NCBI GenBank assembly: GCA_029243605.1
Contig: JAQWRT010000030.1
Span: 124,001-188,000, forward strand
Reading direction: 5' to 3'
Length of the DNA: 64,000 nucleotides
Source of the DNA: Myxococcota bacterium
GTDB lineage: Bacteria > Myxococcota_A > UBA9160 > UBA4427
Below, piece by piece: positions 52,353-61,248 of this stretch. A program made the translations under genes and the position numbers. Position 1 is the stretch's first letter, and each line of letters starts with the position of its first letter. Below the pieces are notes generated by a model that was not told the DNA's origin, did no database searches, and worked only from the letters and a program-made list of their open reading frames with translations.

Positions 52353-53719
52353 GCAGCCCGCAAAGCACCAGTGACCACGAACTCGTCGCCAGGGCAATCG
52401 AGGGGGCCCGCAAGGCGGGCGCAAGCCAAGTGGACGCCGTACTGGTCCGCTCGGATTCCCAAGAGGTCAAGGTTCGGAACGAGGAAATCGAGCACGTGAA
52501 GCGCGCCAACGAGCGCTGTCTCGGCATTCGCGCTCTTGTTTCCCAGGAGGCCGGCCTCTCGAGCGCCGTGACCTCAACCTGCGATCTCGATCCCGAGGCC
52601 ATCGACCGCATGGCCCAGGAGACCGTGGCCCTGGCCCGGGCCACCGCGGCCGACCCTCACGCCGGACTCCCCGAAGGCGGATTTGCCGAGGATATCCCCG
52701 AACTCGACCTGATGAAGGCGGGCGATCGCAATGTGAGCGTCGAAGCGCGAATCGAGGACGCCCGCCGGGCCGAATCTGCCGCCCGGGAAGTCGACCCACG
52801 CATCGACAACTCCGAGGGGACCGAAGCCGCATCGGATTTCTCCGAAATCATCTATCACAACAGCCAGGGCTTTCAGGGCGGCTACTCGAGTGCCTACCAT
52901 TCGCTCTTCAGCCAACCCCTGGCCAGCGAGGGTGAAAACAAGCAACGCGACTACTGGATGACCGTGAGCCGCCAGATCGCCGGATTGGAAGACCCGGCGG
53001 CGGTGGGCCGCAAGGCGGCCGAGCGCGCGATCAGGCGCCTGGGCGCGCGGTCGGTCCCGACCTGCGAGGTGCCGGTTATTTTCGACAGCCTCACCGCGCC
53101 CAGCCTGCTCGGACAGTTGGCAGGCTGCCTCAGCGGCTACTCGATCTATCGAGAGTCGAGCTTTCTTGCGGGCTGCATGGGCCAAAGCATCGCTGCCAGC
53201 AATGTCACCGTCGTCGATGATGGGCGCTTGCCGGGCGGCCTCGGGAGCAAGCCCTTCGATGGCGAAGGCCTCCCCACCCGGCGCAATGTGCTGGTGAATG
53301 AAGGGCGCCTGGAATCGTGGCTCCTGGACAGCTACTCCGGGCGTAAACTCGACCTGCCCTCTACGGGCAATGCCTCCCGAGGCGCGGGCAGCGGCCCCGG
53401 AGTGGGCACCACCAACCTCTGGATCGAAGCGGGCGAGGGGACCCTGGACGAAATCATCGCCGACACGGAAAAGGGGCTCCTGGTCACCGAACTCATCGGC
53501 ATGGGCTTCAACCCCATTACGGGAGACTATTCCCGAGGTGCCAGTGGCCTGTGGATCGAAGGCGGCCAGATCTCGCACCCCGTCGAAGAGATCACCATTG
53601 CGGGCAATTTCCGAGACATGCTTATGGGAATCGACGCGGTGGGATCGGAACTTGTCTGGCGAAGTCGTTCGGCGGCTCCGCCCCTGCGCGTCGGCCAGAT
53701 GACCGTCGCCGGACAATAA
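52349..53719 (+). CDS. tldE: TldE/PmbA partner subunit
   Basis: 456 residues from ATG 52349; the open frame upstream is a shadow of tldD. Fold as TldD, but the HExxxH zinc site is lost (the site position reads LAGCLSGYSIYRESSF), as expected for TldE, whose role is to complete the dimer. Motifs VVDDGRLPGGLGSKPFDGEG and GMGFNPITGDYSRGASGLW match PmbA. Coupled to tldD. Confidence 0.95.
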   Translation: MSSPQSTSDHELVARAIEGARKAGASQVDAVLVRSDSQEVKVRNEEIEHVKRANERCLGIRALVSQEAGLSSAVTSTCDLDPEAIDRMAQETVALARATAADPHAGLPEGGFAEDIPELDLMKAGDRNVSVEARIEDARRAESAAREVDPRIDNSEGTEAASDFSEIIYHNSQGFQGGYSSAYHSLFSQPLASEGENKQRDYWMTVSRQIAGLEDPAAVGRKAAERAIRRLGARSVPTCEVPVIFDSLTAPSLLGQLAGCLSGYSIYRESSFLAGCMGQSIAASNVTVVDDGRLPGGLGSKPFDGEGLPTRRNVLVNEGRLESWLLDSYSGRKLDLPSTGNASRGAGSGPGVGTTNLWIEAGEGTLDEIIADTEKGLLVTELIGMGFNPITGDYSRGASGLWIEGGQISHPVEEITIAGNFRDMLMGIDAVGSELVWRSRSAAPPLRVGQMTVAGQ

Positions 53720-53751
53720 GTACAGATCGGCACAAGCAGGAGGAGAGAGCT

Positions 53752-54651
53752 TTGACGACGACGGAAGCGGGCCAGGGCCCCCCCCTCATTCTCGGGATGG
53801 AGATGCCCGATCTCGAACGTTGGTCGAGCCGAGTGGTGACGGCCCTCGGTCAGAACCCAAGCGCCTTCACCGGGCCGGGAACCAATTCCTACTTGGTGGG
53901 AACCGGGGAGCACCAGATCCTCCTGGATCCAGGCGACGGCCGCGAGGAATACCTCCCCGTGCTCGAGCGGGCCATGGAACTCTCCGGGTGTACCGGGCTT
54001 CAAGAAATCGTTCTCACCCACGGTCACCCGGACCATATTGGCGGTGTCCAGTCCGTGCTCGACCGAATGGGCCCGCTCCCCGTGAGCAAAATGCCCCATG
54101 AAGCGTTCGATGCACCCTACGCGTTTCCGCTTCGCGAAATCAGCGACGGTTGCGTGATCGAAACAGAGGGAGCCACCCTGCGTGGATTTCACACGCCGGG
54201 ACACGCCCCGGACCATATGTGCTTTCTCTTGGAGGAGGAGTCGGGCCTCTTCACCGGGGACAACGTGCTCGGCGTCGGCACCACCATTATCCCCGCGAAG
54301 ACGGGTAACCTCGGGCATTATATGGCCTCTCTCAAGCGCCTTCTCGCCCTAGAGCCCTCGGTCATCTTTCCCGCCCACGGCCCACTGGTGGGCGACGCGT
54401 GCGGAAAGATCCGTCAATATCTTGCCCATCGCCTCGAGCGCGAGGGTCAGATCGTCGCGGCCCTGGAGGCCGGTGCCCAACACGTTCCTGAAATTGTCAA
54501 AATCGTCTACGCCGCCTACCCGGAAAGCCTTCACGCCGCCGCGGGACAATCGGTGACGTCCCACCTCATCAAACTCGAGGCCGAGGGCCGGGTTTCCTCC
54601 ACGGGAGACGAGACCGCGCAGTGGACGCTCAACGCCACGCCCCCCGAGTGA
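53752..54651 (+). CDS. Metallo-beta-lactamase-fold hydrolase (LACTB2-like)
   Basis: 299 residues. TTG 53752 is chosen because AGGAGGAG lies 6-13 bases upstream; the longer frame overlaps tldE. Zinc ligands: THGHPDHIGG (HxHxDH), a His in HTPGHAPDH and the GDNVLG loop with Asp. The C-terminal winged-helix region ending ESLHAAAGQSVTSHLIKLE is that of LACTB2/CPSF-like hydrolases, and VSSTGDETAQWTL closes it. Members cut RNA or hydrolyse thioesters; the substrate is not predictable here. Close downstream of tldE. Confidence 0.9.
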   Translation: MTTTEAGQGPPLILGMEMPDLERWSSRVVTALGQNPSAFTGPGTNSYLVGTGEHQILLDPGDGREEYLPVLERAMELSGCTGLQEIVLTHGHPDHIGGVQSVLDRMGPLPVSKMPHEAFDAPYAFPLREISDGCVIETEGATLRGFHTPGHAPDHMCFLLEEESGLFTGDNVLGVGTTIIPAKTGNLGHYMASLKRLLALEPSVIFPAHGPLVGDACGKIRQYLAHRLEREGQIVAALEAGAQHVPEIVKIVYAAYPESLHAAAGQSVTSHLIKLEAEGRVSSTGDETAQWTLNATPPE

Positions 54652-54697
54652 CCCTCCCGCAACCCCAAGCCAATCCGCTCGGAAGAGTCTGCCCAGC

Positions 54698-55381
54698 ATG
54701 ACCTCGCCTCCCTCATCCCCTTCTGGCGCCCCCGGGCAGCCAGCCCTGGTCCCGCTTCCCGTCGGAACTCTCGTCCTCGCGAGCAGTTCGCCGCGCCGGC
54801 GCGAGATCCTCGGCGAAATGGGGCTGGAATTCGAAATCCATATCCCGGATATCGACGAAACCGCCCTGCCCCAGGAGGCGCCCGAAGCCCTGGTCACTCG
54901 CCTCGCCGAGGGCAAGGCCTTGGCCGTGGCTCGTCATCTGCCCAAGGGCCAGCGGCGCTGGGTCCTGGGCTCGGACACCGTCGTGGTTCTGGATGCCGAA
55001 ATCATCGGCAAGCCCACCGATGAAAACGACGCCATCGCAATGCTCGAGCGTCTGACGAACCGAACCCATCGAGTCGTGACCGGCGTCGCCGTGGTCGACG
55101 CCCAGGACGGAGGCGTCCTCTCCCAGGCCGTCACCTCCGAGGTGGTCATGCGCCCCGCCCAACGCGAAGAGATCCGGGCCTACGTCGCCACCGGAGAGTC
55201 CCTGGACAAAGCCGGCGCCTACGCCCTCCAGGGTGGCGGACGTCGCTTTGTCACCCGGGTCGAGGGCAGCGAGTCCAATGTGATCGGCTTGCCCATGGAC
55301 GAGACCCGAGCGCTCCTCGCCCGGGCGGCCGCGGGCTCGGCACCCGGCAAAACCGAGGCCCCGGGACGGAGCCCGTCATGA
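54698..55381 (+). CDS. maf: Maf-type nucleoside triphosphate pyrophosphatase
   Basis: 227 residues. Maf proteins hydrolyse non-canonical or excess nucleotides (dTTP/UTP or m7GTP type) to the monophosphate. Signature LVLASSSPRRREILGEMGLEF near residue 25, SDTVVVLD, GKPTDENDA, TGVAVVD and DKAGAYALQGGG. An extended N-terminus (about 22 residues, Pro/Ser-rich) and tail are not conserved. Stop overlaps the next gene as ATGA. Confidence 0.92.
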   Translation: MTSPPSSPSGAPGQPALVPLPVGTLVLASSSPRRREILGEMGLEFEIHIPDIDETALPQEAPEALVTRLAEGKALAVARHLPKGQRRWVLGSDTVVVLDAEIIGKPTDENDAIAMLERLTNRTHRVVTGVAVVDAQDGGVLSQAVTSEVVMRPAQREEIRAYVATGESLDKAGAYALQGGGRRFVTRVEGSESNVIGLPMDETRALLARAAAGSAPGKTEAPGRSPS

Positions 55382-56172
55382 GTTCGGTCATCGACCCCGG
55401 ATGCCTCGCCGAGGCCAACGAACGCTTTCTCGCGGTTCGCACGCGGATCCAGGCGGCCTGCACCAGCGCGGGCCGGGCGGCCTCGGAGATCACCCTGGTC
55501 GGCGCGTGTAAACGACAACCCCTGGACCGCATCGCGGCAGCGGTCTGCGCGGGCCTGAGTCAACTCGGCGAAAACTACGTCCAAGCCGCACAGGAAACCC
55601 GGCCGCGTCTGGCTGACCTGCTGGCCGCCCACTTCGCCGACCTGGGGACGCCGGCCCCAGCCCCGACCTGGCGGATGATCGGCCACCTCCAGCGGAATAA
55701 GGCCGGCCCGGCCGCGGGGCTCTTCCATGCCGTGGACAGCGTGGACAACCCCCGACTCGCCCGGGCCTTGGAAAGTCGGGCCAGGGATCAGGGGGAGGTG
55801 GTCGAGGCCTGCATCCAGGTCAACCTGAGCGGAGAATCGAGCAAATCGGGCTGCCCCGAAGGCGACCTCCCCGGTCTCCTGGCCAGTTGCGCGGAGTTCT
55901 CACACCTTCGAGTCGTGGGCCTGATGACCATGCCGGCCCCGGATCCCGATCCCGAGCAAGCCCGGGAAACCTTTGCGCGCCTGCGCGCTCTGCGCGATAC
56001 CCTGAGTCGCAGGGAGGGAGGCGCGCACCTGCACCACCTCAACATGGGAATGTCGGGCGACCTCGAGGTCGCCATCGAAGAGGGAGCCACCCTCATTCGC
56101 GTGGGAACGGATCTATTCGGGGAGCGCACGCCCCCGCCCTCCCCCGGCCCGCCTGAAAAAACCATGCCTTGA
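55378..56172 (+). CDS. Pyridoxal-phosphate homeostasis protein (YggS/PROSC family)
   Basis: 264 residues. YggS binds pyridoxal phosphate and balances vitamin B6 and amino acid pools. The family order is kept: LVGACKRQPLD holds the PLP lysine, then LGENYVQAA, WRMIGHLQRNKA, CIQVNLSGESSKSG, VGLMTMPAP, and a C-terminal LNMGMSGDLEVAIEEGATLIRVGTDLFG (phosphate-binding). Start overlaps the maf stop. Next gene proC is 13 bases downstream; yggS-proC pairing is common in bacteria. Confidence 0.94.
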   Translation: MSSVIDPGCLAEANERFLAVRTRIQAACTSAGRAASEITLVGACKRQPLDRIAAAVCAGLSQLGENYVQAAQETRPRLADLLAAHFADLGTPAPAPTWRMIGHLQRNKAGPAAGLFHAVDSVDNPRLARALESRARDQGEVVEACIQVNLSGESSKSGCPEGDLPGLLASCAEFSHLRVVGLMTMPAPDPDPEQARETFARLRALRDTLSRREGGAHLHHLNMGMSGDLEVAIEEGATLIRVGTDLFGERTPPPSPGPPEKTMP

Positions 56173-56185
56173 ACGGGAGAACCCC

Positions 56186-57016
56186 ATGACCCACCCCCTG
56201 GAAACCCACAGGATCGGCTTCATCGGCTGCGGCGCCATGGCCCGGGCCCTGGCCGGAGGCCTCCGGGCTTCGGGCGTTGCCCCCGAGCGCCTGGCGGGCG
56301 CCGACCTCTCTGCCGAACAACGCGGCGGCTTCGAAGCAAGCGTCGGAGCGCGCACCTTCTCCGACAATGCGGATTTGCTCGCCCAAAGCGATGTCCTCGT
56401 CCTGAGCGTCAAGCCCGGGGTGGTGGCCCCGGTGCTCGAGGGCCTCGCCGACGCACCCGAGCTCCACAGGCCCCTCTGGATCTCAATCGCCGCGGGCATT
56501 CGCATTTCCGCCCTCGAGAAGGCGCTGCCCCAGGGCGCCCGGGTCATCCGAACCATGCCCAATACCCCGGCCCTGGTGGGGGCGGGGGCCAGCGTCCTGT
56601 GCCCCAATGCCGCCGCCAGCGAGGGCGACCTCGCTCTGGCCGAGGCGCTCTTCGCCGCGGTGGGAACGACCTGGCGGGCCCCCAAAGAAGACCTCATGGA
56701 CGCGGTGACCGGCCTGTCCGGCAGCGGCCCGGCGTACCTCTTTCTCTTTCTCGAAGCGCTGGCCGACGCCGGCACGCACCAGGGCCTACCTCGGGAGGCC
56801 GCCCTGCAGCTGGCCCTCCAGACCGTCTTCGGCGCCGCCAAGCTCGCCCTCGAGGACAGCCGGGATCCCGCCGAACTCCGGGCCCAGGTCAGCTCTCCCG
56901 GGGGCACCACCCTGGCCGGCCTGGCTCAACTCGATCAGGGGGACCTCCGCGGAGCCCTCGAGCGGGCCGTGGCCGCCGCGACCGCACGCTCCCGCGAGCT
57001 CTCGGGCGACGGCTGA
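56186..57016 (+). CDS. proC: Pyrroline-5-carboxylate reductase
   Basis: 276 residues. Last step of proline synthesis, NAD(P)H-dependent. Rossmann motif IGFIGCGAMARALAGGLRASG near the N-terminus, PNTPALVGAGAS, LSGSGPAYLFLFLEALADAG and SPGGTTLAGL at the dimer domain. Full length and intact. 198 bases then separate it from the next gene. Confidence 0.95.
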   Translation: MTHPLETHRIGFIGCGAMARALAGGLRASGVAPERLAGADLSAEQRGGFEASVGARTFSDNADLLAQSDVLVLSVKPGVVAPVLEGLADAPELHRPLWISIAAGIRISALEKALPQGARVIRTMPNTPALVGAGASVLCPNAAASEGDLALAEALFAAVGTTWRAPKEDLMDAVTGLSGSGPAYLFLFLEALADAGTHQGLPREAALQLALQTVFGAAKLALEDSRDPAELRAQVSSPGGTTLAGLAQLDQGDLRGALERAVAAATARSRELSGDG

Positions 57017-57214
57017 GCGGTCCAGGGGGAGCCGCCGACCCCCGCCCGAGGCGCAACTCGCCTCGCCTCTCTGGCAGGCGGCGCGGGATTGAGATAAAAA
57101 CGACGCCCGAGGTCAGGCGAAAAATCCCCGGGGAAATGGGCTCTTGAGGAGCCACTGCGCAAAGGCCTTCCACGGGGAGGCCGTCCAAACGAGCCTAAAA
57201 AACGAAGAGGCGCA

Positions 57215-57556
57215 ATGCCGATCTACGAATACGAGTGCAAGAAATGCGGCCATGAATTCGAGCGCGAGCAGCGCATGGCGGACGCCCCGGTCAAGACCTG
57301 CCCGGAGTGCAAGGGCCGAAAGGTCACGAAGCTGATCTCGCGCAGTTCCTTCGTCCTCAAGGGCGGAGGCTGGTACGCCGACGGCTATGCAGACAGCAAG
57401 AAAACCGAGGACTCGTCAAAGAGCTCGGACTCCAGCGGCGAAACCACCAGCGAATCCGCCTCTTCCTCGAAATCCTCCAGCAAAGACAAGAAGAAGGACA
57501 AGGCGAAGGGCAGCAAGGGAAGCTCGAAGAAGACGAGCAAACAGAGCGCCGCTTAG
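57215..57556 (+). CDS. FmdB-type zinc-ribbon protein with Ser/Lys-rich tail
   Basis: 113 residues. The first 60 are the FmdB zinc ribbon: [16 protein letters not shown] and KTCPECKG, giving two CxxC pairs that bind zinc. A short conserved stretch ([17 protein letters not shown]) follows. The last 45 residues are almost only Ser, Lys, Asp and Glu and are probably disordered. FmdB proteins are linked to gene regulation of formamidase/formate genes in methylotrophs, but most have no known role. Stands between proC and folD. Confidence 0.85.
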   Translation: MPIYEYECKKCGHEFEREQRMADAPVKTCPECKGRKVTKLISRSSFVLKGGGWYADGYADSKKTEDSSKSSDSSGETTSESASSSKSSSKDKKKDKAKGSKGSSKKTSKQSAA

Positions 57557-57655
57557 GACACCCCTTCCCCGCCCGGTCCACCTCGGAGGGGCATCCCCCT
57601 CCCCAACCCAAGCCACCCGGCTCGACCACCGCCGGGCCCCGGCTCCGGAGCTTCC

Positions 57656-58540
57656 ATGACCGCAAGCGACACCACCGCCTCCCCGATCCAGACCCAGGTG
57701 CTCGACGGCCTGGCCCTGGCCAACGAAGTCCGGGGCCAACTCGCCGAATCCGTCAGCCAGATCACCCAGGCTGGCCATCGGCCGCCCTGCCTGGCCGTGG
57801 TCCTCGTCGGCGATGACCCCGCAAGCCGCTCCTATATCAAGGGCAAGCAACGCGCCTGCAGCCGGATCGGAATGGAATCGGTCGAGCACATGCTCCCGGA
57901 GGCCACCTCCCAGGACGAGGTCCTGGCCCTCATCGACCAGCTCAATAACGACGATGGAATCGACGGCATTCTCGTCCAACTCCCCCTCCCCAAGCAGATT
58001 TCTCCGGCGGTGGTGGCCGAGGCCGTCGACCCGGCCAAGGATGCCGACGCCCTTCACCCCACGACCTCGGGGCGCTTGATGGCTGGAACCGCCGAACTCG
58101 TCTCGTGCACTCCGCTGGGAATCATGGCGGTGCTCGACCACTACGAGGTGCCCCTGGAAGGCGCCCATGCGGTGGTGATCGGTCGCAGCAATATCGTCGG
58201 CAAGCCGATTTCCCTGCTCCTCCAACAGCGCAACGCGACGGTCACCATGTGCCACTCCCGAACCCGGGATCTGGCCGCGGTCTGTCGAGAAGCCGATATC
58301 CTCGTCGCCGCCGTGGGCCAGCCGCGGATGGTCCAGGCGGACTGGGTCAAAGAGGGCGCAGCGGTGATGGACGTCGGTGTCAGCGAGGTCGATGGAAAAC
58401 TGGTGGGCGATGTGGATTTCGACGCCGCCCTGGGGCGAGCGGGCATCATCACCCCGTCTCGCCGAGGTATCGGGCCCATGACGATCACCATGCTGCTCCG
58501 CAATACACTCCTCGCCTACCGCAACCGCAAGAACGTATGA
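57656..58540 (+). CDS. folD: Bifunctional methylenetetrahydrofolate dehydrogenase/cyclohydrolase
   Basis: 294 residues. It oxidises 5,10-methylene-THF and hydrolyses methenyl-THF to 10-formyl-THF. Motifs: LVGDDPASRSYIKGK, where the catalytic Lys is in the YxxxK set; ILVQLPLPKQI; GRSNIVGKPISLLL and TVTMCHSRT (nucleotide site); MDVGVSEVDGKLVGDVDF. Its stop overlaps gcvT (ATGA); the glycine cleavage enzymes it joins produce its methylene-THF substrate. Confidence 0.96.
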   Translation: MTASDTTASPIQTQVLDGLALANEVRGQLAESVSQITQAGHRPPCLAVVLVGDDPASRSYIKGKQRACSRIGMESVEHMLPEATSQDEVLALIDQLNNDDGIDGILVQLPLPKQISPAVVAEAVDPAKDADALHPTTSGRLMAGTAELVSCTPLGIMAVLDHYEVPLEGAHAVVIGRSNIVGKPISLLLQQRNATVTMCHSRTRDLAAVCREADILVAAVGQPRMVQADWVKEGAAVMDVGVSEVDGKLVGDVDFDAALGRAGIITPSRRGIGPMTITMLLRNTLLAYRNRKNV

Positions 58541-59640
58541 CCGAATCCCAGCGCACACCCCTCTACGCGCGCCACGTCGAGCTCGGCGCTCGTATGGTGG
58601 ACTTTGCGGGCTTCGCCATGCCCGTCCAATACGACTCCATCAAGAACGAGCACCGAGCTGTGCGCGAAACCGCCGGCCTCTTCGACGTCTCTCATATGGG
58701 ACAAATCCACCTCTCGGGCCAGACCGCCCTGGAGAGCGCCCAGCGGCTCCTCACCTGCCGCGTGGACAGCCTGGAAATCGGTCAAGTCCGCTACGGACTA
58801 CTCTGCAATTCCGAAGGCGGCTGCGTCGACGATGTCACGGTCTACCGGGAAGGCCCGAGCGAGTTCATGTTCTGCGTCAACGCCTCGAATATCGAGAAGG
58901 ATCGCGATTGGATCCGCGACGGGCTGGTCCCGGGAAGCGAGATTCGGGATCGCAGCGCCGAAACCGGCCTCCTCGCCATTCAGGGGCCGAAGAGCGCCGA
59001 ATTGCTCGATCGCCTCTGCCCGAAAAGCGAAGAACCCAACCCCAGCGCTCTCGGGCGCTTCCGTTTCTCGACCTACACCACCCAGGCGGGACCCGTACTG
59101 ATTTCCCGAACGGGCTATACCGGCTCCGACGGGTTTGAGATCTACCTGCCCGCCGAGGCCAGCCGGAGCCTCTTCGACCTGCTCCTCGAAACCGGGCAGG
59201 CGGACGGCCTGGAACCCGCTGGGCTTGGAGCCCGGGATACCCTGCGCCTAGAAGCCGCCCTTCCCCTCTACGGCCACGAACTCGACGACACCACCTCACC
59301 CCTGGAGGCCGGGCTGGCACGCTTCGTCAAGCGCAAACAGGGCGGCTTTATCGGCCATGAGGCCATGGAGGCGCGCGAAAAGCAGGGACGAAGTCGGCAA
59401 CTCGTAGGCTTTGAACTCCTTGAACGCGGCATCGCCCGCGCCGACTACCCCATCGTCTCCGAGGATCGCCAGATCGGCCGGGTGACCTCGGGCGCTCCCT
59501 CGCCCAGCCTCGGAACAGCGATCGGACTCGGCTACGTTCCCCCCGAGAACGCCGCCCTGGGCACCGAGTTGGCCATTGCGATACGTCAGAAAAACGTAAA
59601 AGCACGCATCGTCACCACACCTTTCAGCAAAAAATCTTGA
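58537..59640 (+). CDS. gcvT: Glycine cleavage system T protein (aminomethyltransferase)
   Basis: 367 residues from ATG 58537; the open frame upstream lies over folD. It transfers the methylene group of aminomethyl-lipoyl-GcvH to THF, releasing ammonia. Motifs: VDFAGFAMPVQYDSIKNEH, GLFDVSHMGQIHLSG, TVYREGPSEFMFCVNASN, GYTGSDGFEIYLPA and LGARDTLRLEAALPLYGHEL. Intact. Followed by gcvH after 73 bases; gcvP is not in the window. Confidence 0.96.
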   Translation: MTESQRTPLYARHVELGARMVDFAGFAMPVQYDSIKNEHRAVRETAGLFDVSHMGQIHLSGQTALESAQRLLTCRVDSLEIGQVRYGLLCNSEGGCVDDVTVYREGPSEFMFCVNASNIEKDRDWIRDGLVPGSEIRDRSAETGLLAIQGPKSAELLDRLCPKSEEPNPSALGRFRFSTYTTQAGPVLISRTGYTGSDGFEIYLPAEASRSLFDLLLETGQADGLEPAGLGARDTLRLEAALPLYGHELDDTTSPLEAGLARFVKRKQGGFIGHEAMEAREKQGRSRQLVGFELLERGIARADYPIVSEDRQIGRVTSGAPSPSLGTAIGLGYVPPENAALGTELAIAIRQKNVKARIVTTPFSKKS

Positions 59641-59713
59641 CCAGAAACCGACCCGGGCTTCCCATAGCCCAACCGATCCGCCTGACTGACCCAGCCCCCA
59701 CAAGGAGCAGCCC

Positions 59714-60118
59714 GTGCCCGAGTTCAGCCTTCCCGACGAAAACCGCTACAGCCAGGACGACGAATGGGTCCGGGAGTCCGACGACGGACTCCACCGGGTC
59801 GGCATCACCGACTACTCCCAACAACAACTCGGCGACGTGGTCTTCGTCGAATTGCCCGAGCCCGGTTCAAAATTCCAGGCCGGCCAGGCATTCGGTGTCA
59901 TCGAATCGGTCAAGGCGGTATCCGACCTCTGCATGCCTGTCTCGGGTGAAATCGTCGAAGTCAATGCGGAACTCGAGGATGCCCCCGAAGTCGTCAATGA
60001 GGATTGCTACGCCGGGGGCTGGTTGGTGGGCATCCGCATCGATGACGCTGCTCAATTCGCCGGCCTGATGGATGCCAAAGCCTACGGCGAACATGTCGCG
60101 TCACGAAGCGACGACTGA
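59714..60118 (+). CDS. gcvH: Glycine cleavage system H protein (lipoyl carrier)
   Basis: 134 residues from GTG 59714, AAGGAG 6 bases upstream. It carries the lipoyl arm between P, T and L proteins. The lipoyl lysine is in FGVIESVKAVSDL; the flanking domain reads ITDYSQQQLGDVVFVELPE and ends NEDCYAGGWLVGIRI. Intact and of normal length (usual about 125-135). Confidence 0.96.
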   Translation: MPEFSLPDENRYSQDDEWVRESDDGLHRVGITDYSQQQLGDVVFVELPEPGSKFQAGQAFGVIESVKAVSDLCMPVSGEIVEVNAELEDAPEVVNEDCYAGGWLVGIRIDDAAQFAGLMDAKAYGEHVASRSDD

Positions 60119-60153
60119 CCCTGGGGCGACTGCACCCCTCGGCTAACCGTTGA

Positions 60154-61044
60154 TCAGTCGTCCGAAGTCTTGGACTGTTCCAGGCGCCTGCGAGCCACTT
60201 CGGCCCACGGACCGGAGTCGTCGAGTTGCAGGTAGCGCCGCCAATGACGACGGCCTTGCTCGACGCGACCCATCTTCTCGTAGAGAAGCGCCATATTGAT
60301 ATGAAGGTCGGGATAGAGCGGGTCGGCAGCAAAGGCCGATCGGTAGTGGCGAAGCGCCCCCTCGTCGTCCCCCTCTTCCTCCAGCAGGTTCGCGAGATTG
60401 AAATTAGCTTCTACGTGGCGGGCTTCGATCTCGAGGCAGCGCACAAAAGAAGCGCGCGCGAAGTCTCGGTTTCCCTGGTTGTAATAGACCGCGCCCAGGT
60501 TGCAATGGCAGTCCGCAAAATCCGGAACTAGGCGAATCCCTTCTAGGTAACAAGCGATGGCTTCAGCAAATGTTTCGGCATCGGAGTCCAAACGACAACC
60601 GCGAGCAAAGCACTCCTCGGCCGACTCAAGATTCGATGTAACTTGACCTCCGCCAATTTCGGTCACCGGAAGTTCGGTCACCGCCAGCGAACCAAATTCC
60701 AGAACCGCCTGGCCGTCGGGTTCCATCAGAACCCCCTCGTGACGAATCACCACGCGCTCGGAACCCTCGGCCCACAGGCGCAACGATCCCAACGGGTCAT
60801 CCATCTCGGGCAAGCGTTCGCGAAGGATCTCTACGTTCCGGCGAATCCGACGCAGCGGAACACCTTGTTCGAGCAGAGAAAGAATTCCACGTAGACAAAC
60901 CAGATCTCTAAACTCAAACTCCGCGCGAGACTCGACCTTGGCCAAAGACTTGACCAGGTCCGTGCGCTCCCAGTAACGCAATCGGGCCGGCGATACTTTC
61001 AGGATTCGCGCCACATCGCGAAGCGAGTAGGTATCCACGGGCAA
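60154..61044 (-). CDS. MerR-like helix-turn-helix fused to TPR repeats
   Basis: 296 residues, TTG start at 61044 or GTG 61038. Residues about 4-70 are a MerR-type winged helix (YSLRDVARILKVSPARLRYWE, then LVCLRGILSLLEQGVPLRRIR), which binds DNA and bends promoters. No sensor domain follows; instead four or more TPR units run from about 140 to 285 (FADCHCNLGAVYYNQGNRDF, EANFNLANLLEEEGDDEGAL, PDLHINMALLYEKMGRVEQG). TPR units bind proteins, so this may be a partner-controlled regulator. Converges on gcvH. Confidence 0.86.
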   Translation of the reverse strand: MPVDTYSLRDVARILKVSPARLRYWERTDLVKSLAKVESRAEFEFRDLVCLRGILSLLEQGVPLRRIRRNVEILRERLPEMDDPLGSLRLWAEGSERVVIRHEGVLMEPDGQAVLEFGSLAVTELPVTEIGGGQVTSNLESAEECFARGCRLDSDAETFAEAIACYLEGIRLVPDFADCHCNLGAVYYNQGNRDFARASFVRCLEIEARHVEANFNLANLLEEEGDDEGALRHYRSAFAADPLYPDLHINMALLYEKMGRVEQGRRHWRRYLQLDDSGPWAEVARRRLEQSKTSDD

Positions 61045-61149
61045 ATAATACCCCGGAACAACTGCACGTGGAAACCCTCAACTGTCCCCGTATAAAAACA
61101 GCGTTCTCCCTTTCACGAACTCGGTTGGGGAAGCGCTAGTGTCCGTGGC

Positions 61150-61248
61150 GGCGGGGTTTCCGTGGCTGGTGCCCGGCCTCGACTTCAAATCGAGTGTGGA
61201 GCGTGTCGCCACGCTCTGGGCGGGTTCGATTCCCGTCCCCCGCCGCCA
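61150..61248 (+). tRNA. selC: tRNA-Sec (anticodon UCA), selenocysteine
   Basis: About 99 bases. Acceptor GGCGGGG pairs with CCCCGCC; the eighth pair is a T-C mismatch, which is odd for the family's usual 8-bp stem. Anticodon stem CTCGA/TCGAG encloses CTTCAAA (anticodon TCA). A long variable arm, GAGCGTG-TCGC-CACGCTC, has a perfect 7-bp stem. The T-arm is GCGGG-TTCGATT-CCCGT, then discriminator G and CCA, the same layout as E. coli selC. The D-stem has a bulge or mismatch. Only tRNA-Sec combines UCA, a long variable arm and an extended acceptor. Confidence 0.85.
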
